A stretch of DNA of 12,343 nt, taken from assembly GCA_900299205.1 (NCBI GenBank), contig OMIW01000172.1, positions 1 to 12,343 on the forward strand, given 5' to 3'. The notes beneath the pieces are model-generated. The model had not been told where the DNA came from, searched no databases, and was given only the letters and a program-made list of their open reading frames with translations. The DNA is from Pseudomonadota bacterium. GTDB lineage: Bacteria; Bdellovibrionota_C; UBA2361; OMIW01. A program made the position numbers and the translations under genes. Positions 7,675 to 12,343 of the stretch are shown here, in pieces (positions within the stretch are counted from its first letter, which is position 1; the number at the start of each line of letters is the position of its first letter).

Positions 7675-7698
7675 GTGAATCAAACGGTGAAATCAAAC
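7675..7698. repeat. Near-duplicate 11/12-base box, possible operator
   Basis: GTGAATCAAAC (7675-7685) is followed one base later by GTGAAATCAAAC (7687-7698), identical except for one extra A. The first copy also sits inside ACCGT-7-ACGGT (7672-7688), an inverted repeat. The boxes lie about 100 bases upstream of the minus-strand membrane protein gene and about 370 upstream of the phosphatase gene. A regulator site is a possibility only. Confidence 0.35.
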
Positions 7699-8038
7699 AA
7701 TTCGAGGTGAGAGTGGAGGAATAAGCAGGCCTCTTACCTTTTCAGAAGAGAAACTCCTATGCATTTTCCCCATTTGCGGGGCAGTTGAGGGAGTAAAGGG
7801 GTAAGTAGTTAAGACAATCGCCTTTTATGCCGATAGCTCGATAGGATTACGAGATTGGAGGGTTATTTCGACTGACTTTTCAATGGTTTCAGGACTTTCG
7901 TCGCTTTTGAACAATTCGCGATTGCGTTTCTTCGTTCGTTATGGGTCAAGAGATGAATCAGTTGATTGTTCGGTGGATTTGAAAAGAGGAAGAGAGAAAG
8001 TCGCACCGTTTGGGTTGATGGGACTCGTCGATAATCCC

Positions 8039-8049
8039 GGGGGGGGGGG
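8039..8049. repeat. Homopolymer run of 11 G before the phosphatase ribosome binding site
   Basis: Eleven consecutive G are followed at once by AGGAAGG (8050-8056), the apparent Shine-Dalgarno sequence of the phosphatase gene. Runs of this length are prone to slippage during replication, and a length change would alter the leader and the spacing of upstream sequences. Other G runs in the window reach 7 or 8, so this is the longest. Confidence 0.9.
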
Positions 8050-8063
8050 AGGAAGGCCAAAAG

Positions 8064-9068
8064 TTGATTGAGCGCGGTGAAGTATTGAGGGGCAGAAGCA
8101 TGCAGCCGGGGATGGAAGTGAATCAGGAGAGATTGAGTCGTGCTACCGAGCGCATGCCGGCTGCTATCACTGACACCGGGTGCGAGAGGGAGTTGAATGA
8201 AGATCGATATGCGGTCATAGAGTGTCGTAGTGGGGTTGCGTGGGTGGTGGCCGATGGCCTAGGGGGGGTGTCCGGGGGAGAGTTGGCTGCGCAGCTAGCG
8301 ATCGATGCTATGCGTCGTTTTCTCGAGAGCCAACCGATTGGTGACGTTGATTTTGCTCTCCGTTCTGCGGTGATGGAGGCAAACAGAATTATAGTGCTAA
8401 GGAGGCAAAATCCTCTCTTTGCGGGGATGGGAACCACGGTTGTGGGAGTTATGTTTCGCGGGAGCGAGATGTCCTTAACTCATGCGGGTGATTCGAGGGC
8501 CTATCTGGTGAGGGACGGAGATATTCAAGCTCTCACAAAGGATCACACGCTGGTCCAGGAGATGGTCGCTCGGGGCGAAATATCAGTTGAGGAGGCATTG
8601 AGGCATCCCCAAGCTCATGTTCTGACGAGGTGCTTGGGTGCGGAGCCTGGACTGAAGCTTGATGTGTCAAAATTTTGGATTCATTCGCAGGAGGAGGAGA
8701 GCTCAAAAGATTCCATAGTCCTAGCCTCTGATGGCTTATATAGCCTTGTGTCCGATGCCGAGCTTGCAACTATCGTGACTGACCTCGAACCTCAGCGAGC
8801 GTGTGTGCACCTGGTTGAATTGGCAAAGTCTCGGGGTGGATATGACAACATCACCGTGGTGGTGATCCCGGTTAATGGAATCATCAGTGAACATCCGCCC
8901 GAGGGCCATTCGGCGCTTAGAGCGAGCGAGATGGCGGTCGACAATGAGCCAGACGGTGCACTGTCGGGTATTTCTCGGGTAGATTGGTTGGTTCTCTGGG
9001 GGACGGTTTCCTCGGTGGCGTCAGCAACCGCGGTGTTCGCGCTCTTCACTTACCTTTTTTTGGTTTGA
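8064..9068 (+). CDS. PP2C-family Ser/Thr protein phosphatase, C-terminal membrane anchor
   Basis: Metal-dependent phosphatase of the bacterial Stp1/PppA type, 334 residues from the TTG start. The family motifs occur in order: ITDTGCERELNEDRYAV (35-51), VVADGLGGVSGGE (61-73) with the metal-binding Asp64-Gly65, GMGTTVVG (121-128), LTHAGDSRAYLV (138-149), LTKDHTLVQEMV (157-168), LASDGLYSLVSD (220-231) with Asp223, and GGYDNITVVV (258-267) with Asp261. All metal ligands expected for an active enzyme are present. After a linker, VDWLVLWGTV...LFTYLFLV (307-334) forms one C-terminal helix, so the enzyme is tail-anchored with its catalytic domain in the cytoplasm. TTG 8064 has AGGAAGG seven bases upstream; ATG 8100 with GAGGGG is an equally good start. 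The gene heads a phosphatase-FHA-kinase operon and would reverse phosphorylation by the kinase two genes on. Confidence 0.93.
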   Translation: MIERGEVLRGRSMQPGMEVNQERLSRATERMPAAITDTGCERELNEDRYAVIECRSGVAWVVADGLGGVSGGELAAQLAIDAMRRFLESQPIGDVDFALRSAVMEANRIIVLRRQNPLFAGMGTTVVGVMFRGSEMSLTHAGDSRAYLVRDGDIQALTKDHTLVQEMVARGEISVEEALRHPQAHVLTRCLGAEPGLKLDVSKFWIHSQEEESSKDSIVLASDGLYSLVSDAELATIVTDLEPQRACVHLVELAKSRGGYDNITVVVIPVNGIISEHPPEGHSALRASEMAVDNEPDGALSGISRVDWLVLWGTVSSVASATAVFALFTYLFLV

Positions 9069-9098
9069 TTAGGAATAAATAGAGGTCAGAGGTACGTC

Positions 9099-9866
9099 AT
9101 GACAAATGAGAAGGCTTCAGGGAGTAATGAGGGAGGATTTCTGGACTCAGAGGGTGCTCCGAGAGCAAGGAACCGTACAGTGATGCTAAGTCCGGAGATG
9201 ACGGGTGCGGTTAGAGCGAGAATTACCTCTGGATTGGCATATGCCAGGCAAGGGGGAGGTAACTTTCAAGGCGCTCAGACACCCGCATCAACAAATCAGG
9301 GGGACCGAAGGCCAGGCGGACTTGAGAACCCGAGTGTGTTTAGTCTCCCTGAAAGTGAGTCGGTCCCTGGGAGGGAGGAGCCTTTGCCAGCTTCGAACTT
9401 TTCGGTGGTGGCTCCGACCGTCAGGGAGGATTTTGGTCCAGCAGTGCCCCCATCCGCAAGTGATGTTAAGCCAACATCCGCAGCGGGAGATTTCATTCGA
9501 TATCAGCGGCTCTCGACGATAGTTGGTTTTCTCGTTTCCTACGACAGAGACCAGAATGGTGAGGTGTTTGAGCTGAGAAGTGGGCGACTAGTTATTACCT
9601 CTGACCGCTCGACGAGTGGGAACGTGCTATTCATTGATGACGAGACGGTATCTCCATCTCACGCGGTTATTCGGGTATCACCCGATGGTGACATTCAGGT
9701 ATTGGATCAACTGTCCGAGTTTGGAACGCGGGTTCAGCAACTCGGGGGTGATAAGACCGTTGAACTTTCCGGAGTTAAGGCTTCTTTAGGTCATGGCGAC
9801 ACGCTGCTGCTGGGTAAGCGCCGATTCCATGTCGCGCTGGTTGTGAGAGGAGGCTCGGAAACATAA
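9099..9866 (+). CDS. FHA-domain protein with N-terminal threonine motif
   Basis: The 255-residue cytoplasmic protein has a C-terminal forkhead-associated domain (about 138-248), the phosphothreonine-binding fold. The frame FELRSGRLVITSDRS...NVLFIDDETVSPSHAVIRV...LDQLSEFGTRV...GHGDTLLLGKRRFHV follows the FHA strand order. It is atypical: the usual S-R-x-H is SPSH (185-188), so the Arg is Pro, and the usual T/S-x-N-G-T is SEFGT (206-210), lacking Asn. Arg170 and Ser185 remain. The first 130 residues are low-complexity and probably disordered, apart from RARNRTVML (22-30), where Thr27 looks like a kinase target. AGAGG precedes the ATG at good spacing. Position between phosphatase and kinase suggests it is the substrate and reader of the pathway, as GarA/OdhI or Fha1 are elsewhere. 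Its downstream partner is not visible. Confidence 0.88.
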   Translation: MTNEKASGSNEGGFLDSEGAPRARNRTVMLSPEMTGAVRARITSGLAYARQGGGNFQGAQTPASTNQGDRRPGGLENPSVFSLPESESVPGREEPLPASNFSVVAPTVREDFGPAVPPSASDVKPTSAAGDFIRYQRLSTIVGFLVSYDRDQNGEVFELRSGRLVITSDRSTSGNVLFIDDETVSPSHAVIRVSPDGDIQVLDQLSEFGTRVQQLGGDKTVELSGVKASLGHGDTLLLGKRRFHVALVVRGGSET

Positions 9867-9872
9867 TTAGTT

Positions 9873-11513
9873 TTGTCGGTGATTTCCGACGAACAGGGGG
9901 CCGTGGTGGCAAGTGATTACAGGGGTACATTAAGTCTTCAGCCAGGGGCCGTAATCGCTTCACGGTATGAGGTGGTGAAGTGCCTTGGTACTGGGAGCAT
10001 GGGGATGGTGTACGCCTGTCGCAAGCGAGGGGCTCCTGGATCGGCGATGGTGGCTGTGAAGGTATTGTTCCCGGAGCTTTCTCAGGATAATAAAAATCAG
10101 GCTGCCCGCTTTCGTAACGAGATATTTGCGGCTTATGGGGTTAATCATCCGAACGTGGTGAAGGCGTGGGAGTACATCAGAGACGGAGATCTAATCGCAT
10201 ATTCAATGGAGTTTGTCAGCGGAGGGGACCTTGCGACTAAATTAGGTCGAGCTGATGCCCCCATGGATATCCCGAGTATCGTGAAGTTGTTGAGCCAGAT
10301 GTGCGCTGGAGTACAGGCAATTCATGACGCGGGCATTGTCCACAGAGACTTAAAACCGGAGAACATACTCCTGACGAAAGAGGGGGATGTAAAAATTGCT
10401 GATTTTGGTATCGCCCGTCTCGAGTTAGCATCTTCTCGAAAACTTACTGAACATGGGGGGGTTGTCGGAACCATCGACTATGTGGCCCCTGAGTATCTTC
10501 TTAGCTCCCAGATAGATGCGCGAGCCGACATTTACGCAGTAGGAATTCTCGGGTACGAGATGATCACGGGAGAGTCGCCATTCCGCGGAGAGACTATCTA
10601 CGACACGATGTGGAAACGTATAAAGTCGGACCCTCCGCCCCCTAGTCATGTGCGGTCTGAATGCCCGATAAAGCTCGATGAAATAATCCTCCGAGCAATG
10701 GCGAGAGCCCCAGAGGATCGGTTCCAGACGGCGCGCGATATGCTTGAGCAACTTCGTCTTTTATCGATCGAGTCTGGGTCGCGTCCATCTGAAGGGGGGT
10801 CTTCTCCGACGATTGAAGCAATTGCTCCCCGAAGAACGAGGAATGATACGATAAGATTAAAGGGAACTGGAGGTTCCTTTCCCAACCCTCACGGTCAGGT
10901 TGATCACAAGGAGACGTGTAATCTTTCGGGACGTTCTCCGAGCGAATCAAGAGACCCTCTCTCCTCATGGGAGACGGGAATGCGGCTCATGAGGACCCGG
11001 TCAGAGAGGGATAAGGGTGAGGAAATAAAAGTTCTCTGGCCTCATGAGAGCATATCGTCGGAAGAAGAAAGGGAAAAAGGTCTCCGGATTGCCCCTGATT
11101 CGGGCTCCTCGCCCATTTCTCGAGATCTGTCTGACATGGGGAGCTGGTCAATGAGTGAATCAGGTTGGGGAAGGGGAAAGGCCGCCCCTAGGAATGAGAA
11201 GGATCCGCCGGTATACAGTCCCTTGGAAACCTATCGACAGAGGTCGCGTCGCGACGACGTCGAGAAAGTATCGTTCGGAGACTCTTTAGATGGTGGGGGA
11301 CGGAACCAAAGAGGCGGACCCCCCCCGATTGCGTTCAGTCGCGACGACTTGACATTGCTTCTAATTACGACGCTTTTTGTCGTAGGGCTGGGTCTTATGC
11401 TTCAGTTCCTGGGCGTTTTCCAGGGAGAGCGCCCGTTAGTTCGTCGGCAGGTGCTTGGGTTCTATGACATCAGATTAGATTTGGAGGTCGCTCAAGAAGA
11501 GGCATTGATTTAA
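9873..11513 (+). CDS. Eukaryotic-like Ser/Thr protein kinase, tail-anchored
   Basis: Hanks-type kinase, 546 residues if TTG 9873 is the start. Kinase domain about 31-298: glycine loop LGTGSMGMVYA (38-48), Lys63 in VAVKV, Glu83 in the C-helix, catalytic HRDLKPENIL (157-166), DFG at 177-179, and GTIDYVAPEYL (199-209). All catalytic residues are present. A Ser/Pro-rich, charged linker (about 300-490) contains RTRNDTIRL (321-329) with Thr326. One membrane helix LTLLLITTLF...GVF (493-516) is followed by a 30-residue outside tail. There are no PASTA or other sensor domains. TTG 9873 has no ribosome binding site; GTG 9906, five bases after AGGGGG, is a good alternative that leaves the kinase domain intact. 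It follows the FHA gene by 6 bases, or 39 with the later start. The likely partners are the FHA protein as substrate and the PP2C as antagonist. Confidence 0.95.
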   Translation: MSVISDEQGAVVASDYRGTLSLQPGAVIASRYEVVKCLGTGSMGMVYACRKRGAPGSAMVAVKVLFPELSQDNKNQAARFRNEIFAAYGVNHPNVVKAWEYIRDGDLIAYSMEFVSGGDLATKLGRADAPMDIPSIVKLLSQMCAGVQAIHDAGIVHRDLKPENILLTKEGDVKIADFGIARLELASSRKLTEHGGVVGTIDYVAPEYLLSSQIDARADIYAVGILGYEMITGESPFRGETIYDTMWKRIKSDPPPPSHVRSECPIKLDEIILRAMARAPEDRFQTARDMLEQLRLLSIESGSRPSEGGSSPTIEAIAPRRTRNDTIRLKGTGGSFPNPHGQVDHKETCNLSGRSPSESRDPLSSWETGMRLMRTRSERDKGEEIKVLWPHESISSEEEREKGLRIAPDSGSSPISRDLSDMGSWSMSESGWGRGKAAPRNEKDPPVYSPLETYRQRSRRDDVEKVSFGDSLDGGGRNQRGGPPPIAFSRDDLTLLLITTLFVVGLGLMLQFLGVFQGERPLVRRQVLGFYDIRLDLEVAQEEALI

Positions 11514-11548
11514 AAAAAGAGACTTTCGGTATCAGCTACTATAAATCA

Positions 11549-11570
11549 TTTGACAAATCCGTTTGCCAAA
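11549..11570. promoter_or_regulatory. Two tandem TTTGNCAAA palindromes, candidate operator
   Basis: TTTGACAAA (11549-11557) and TTTGCCAAA (11562-11570) are each dyad-symmetric around one base and lie 13 bases apart start to start. The first includes TTGACA, a perfect -35 hexamer, but I see no good -10 at the right distance. TGACAAATC recurs at 11643-11651. The boxes lie 36 bases after the kinase stop and about 100 before the CpaE-like gene, a place where a repressor or activator could separate the two. Confidence 0.35.
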
Positions 11571-11588
11571 CTGTTGATTGCCTCTCGC

Positions 11589-11603
11589 GTTCCTCGGAGG
11601 AAC
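11589..11603 (+). promoter_or_regulatory. Palindrome enclosing a Shine-Dalgarno sequence
   Basis: GTTCCTC and GAGGAAC are perfect inverted arms around one central G. The right arm contains GGAGG, a strong Shine-Dalgarno sequence placed five bases before ATG 11606. In RNA this could form a five-pair hairpin with a UCGGA loop that hides part of the ribosome site; in DNA it could be a protein site. No T-run follows, so it is not a terminator. Confidence 0.4.
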
Positions 11604-11605
11604 CG

Positions 11606-11701
11606 ATGAAAGAATTCGGGTTAATTTTTACGCTCGAACAAGTGACAAATCAGAGAAGAAGGGCCTCGAACTATGAAGTTAATGATAATAGAGAATTCTA
11701 G
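11606..11701 (+). CDS. Possible 31-residue leader ORF overlapping the CpaE-like gene
   Basis: ATG 11606 is preceded by GGAGG at ideal distance, a better ribosome site than that of the following gene. The frame runs 31 codons to TAG, overlapping the CpaE-like gene (start 11673) by 29 bases in another frame. The product begins MKEFGLIFTLEQ, then becomes basic (NQRRRAS) and ends NDNREF. It has no signal peptide or membrane helix and no recognised family. If translated, it may couple or regulate translation of the next gene through the SD-containing palindrome. It may equally be a chance frame. Confidence 0.3.
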   Translation: MKEFGLIFTLEQVTNQRRRASNYEVNDNREF

Positions 11702-12343
11702 CGAGAATCAGATAAAATGTGCCCTTCGGATTGAAGCTCTTAGCGAGCGAGACAAAGAATTGCTTGATCTTCAGATCAAGGTCGTAACTGAAAAGGAGTA
11801 TGAGGATCGGCTTGATCAAGCGGATGTATTGATCCTTGGGTCAGGTTTGGGGGACTCGGCGTTATCTGTTGCTAGGAAGGCGAGAGCAAAATTTCCGTGG
11901 CTTAACATAATCATGTATGTGACCGACAAGGCATACGCAGAGGGAGCCTTTCGTACGGTGCATACTGAGGGGGTCCGAAAGGCCATGCCGGATGGTGCCA
12001 GTCCGAATGACTTGCTCCAAGAGCTGATTGCGATACAGGCGGAGTTTAAAAGAGAGGGGCGGGCACGAGATGGGCAGGTAATCGTCGTCTGTCACGCAAA
12101 AGGGGGAGTGGGTGCGACATCGTTTGTTGCAGCGCTCGCGGAGGTTTTTGCAGCGTGCAATCGTCGTACCATGATATGGGATCTTGATACAGTATCGCGC
12201 GATCTAAGTCGATCTCTGGCCGCCGTGGGGGATGAGAGTCGCTTGGTGGATGGATGGATTAATGGATCTTTAGATGTATCAAGAGAATCACTTCGCGATG
12301 CTCTCGTTCCGATAACGGACGAGGTTTTTCTACTCACCCCGCC
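11673..12343 (+). CDS. cpaE: CpaE-like pilus-assembly ATPase, 3' end missing
   Basis: The frame is open to the window edge and gives 223 visible residues. The N-terminal part (1-125) has the alternating strand/helix pattern of a receiver-like domain (LMIIENSS, ADVLILGSG, NIIMYVTDK) but lacks an obvious phospho-acceptor Asp in the first strand end, as in CpaE/TadZ. The ATPase part begins VIVVCHAKGGVGATSFVAAL (137-154, V to L). KGGVGATS is the deviant Walker A motif of the CpaE branch of MinD/ParA ATPases: the signature Lys143 is present, and the second Lys is replaced by Ala. WDLD (169-172) is the next expected strand with its Asp pair. CpaE-type proteins localise Tad/Flp pilus machinery to the pole. 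AAGGG lies nine bases before the ATG. The gap to the kinase gene is 159 bases without a clear terminator. Downstream pilus genes would be expected outside the window. Confidence 0.88.
   Translation, partial: MKLMIIENSSENQIKCALRIEALSERDKELLDLQIKVVTEKEYEDRLDQADVLILGSGLGDSALSVARKARAKFPWLNIIMYVTDKAYAEGAFRTVHTEGVRKAMPDGASPNDLLQELIAIQAEFKREGRARDGQVIVVCHAKGGVGATSFVAALAEVFAACNRRTMIWDLDTVSRDLSRSLAAVGDESRLVDGWINGSLDVSRESLRDALVPITDEVFLLTP

Larger units (their letters stand above)
7576..8063. other. 488-base divergent intergenic region
   Basis: This stretch lies between the minus-strand membrane protein gene and the plus-strand phosphatase gene, so it should hold both promoters. No convincing -35/-10 pair was found by eye in either direction. 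Visible structure includes a near-duplicate box at 7675-7698, a short ACCGC-GA-GCGGT inverted repeat near 7589-7600, just upstream of the minus-strand gene, and a run of 11 G at its right end. The frame 7883-8071 is open for 62 codons from an ATG but has no ribosome binding site and no recognisable product. I see no tRNA or clear RNA gene. Confidence 0.6.

Noticed and set aside
7883-8071. 62-codon plus-strand frame before the phosphatase gene as an independent gene
   Set aside because: It has no ribosome binding site and no recognisable product, and it overlaps the phosphatase start. It is kept only as part of the G-run idea.

Overview
The window looks like bacterial chromosome from a gene-dense organism of moderate-to-high G+C that uses TTG starts. 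Four things are combined here: a two-subunit B12-dependent acyl-CoA mutase, a PduO-type adenosyltransferase, a eukaryotic-like Ser/Thr kinase/phosphatase/FHA set, and a CpaE-type ATPase. That combination would fit one of the lineages once grouped as Deltaproteobacteria (Myxococcota, Bdellovibrionota and relatives). This placement is inference; no marker gene fixes it. No insertion sequence, phage gene, CRISPR array, tRNA or rRNA gene was found.

Region 1 (1-3008, + strand) is a catabolic operon. It holds the 3' part of a short-chain-type acyl-CoA dehydrogenase, the large subunit of a coenzyme-B12 acyl-CoA mutase, and its separate B12-binding small subunit. Both substrate-specificity residues of the mutase read as isobutyryl-CoA mutase (Phe/Gln), not methylmalonyl-CoA mutase (Tyr/Arg). 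A likely function is interconversion of isobutyryl-CoA and butyryl-CoA, with the neighbouring dehydrogenase oxidising the acyl-CoA. Region 2 (3009-3323) has no protein gene. It can be folded into a 6S-RNA-like structure on the + strand and ends with a strong hairpin that probably terminates the opposing gene.

Region 3 (3324-3941, - strand) encodes a small polytopic membrane protein with an internal duplication resembling the MntP/LysE-type transporter layout. Region 4 (4075-6382, + strand) is a two-gene unit: a PIG3-type quinone oxidoreductase and an overlapping FAD-dependent amine-oxidase-fold oxidoreductase. Region 5 (7575-6435, - strand) is a short single-pass acidic protein followed by the cob(I)alamin adenosyltransferase that would make the cofactor for the mutase.

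Region 6 (7576-8063) is a 488-base divergent intergenic stretch. It carries a repeated box and ends in an 11-G run directly before the ribosome binding site of the next gene. Region 7 (8064-11513, + strand) is a signalling operon: a tail-anchored PP2C phosphatase, an FHA-domain protein, and a tail-anchored Ser/Thr kinase. The FHA protein and the kinase share a nearly identical nine-residue threonine motif that may be the phosphorylation site recognised in this pathway. Region 8 (11514-12343) has tandem operator-like boxes, a palindrome containing a Shine-Dalgarno sequence, a possible 31-residue leader ORF, and the 5' part of a CpaE-like pilus-assembly ATPase that runs off the window. The arrangement suggests a threonine-phosphorylation switch, like the PpkA-PppA-Fha set of type VI secretion, attached to a Tad/Flp-pilus-type locus.
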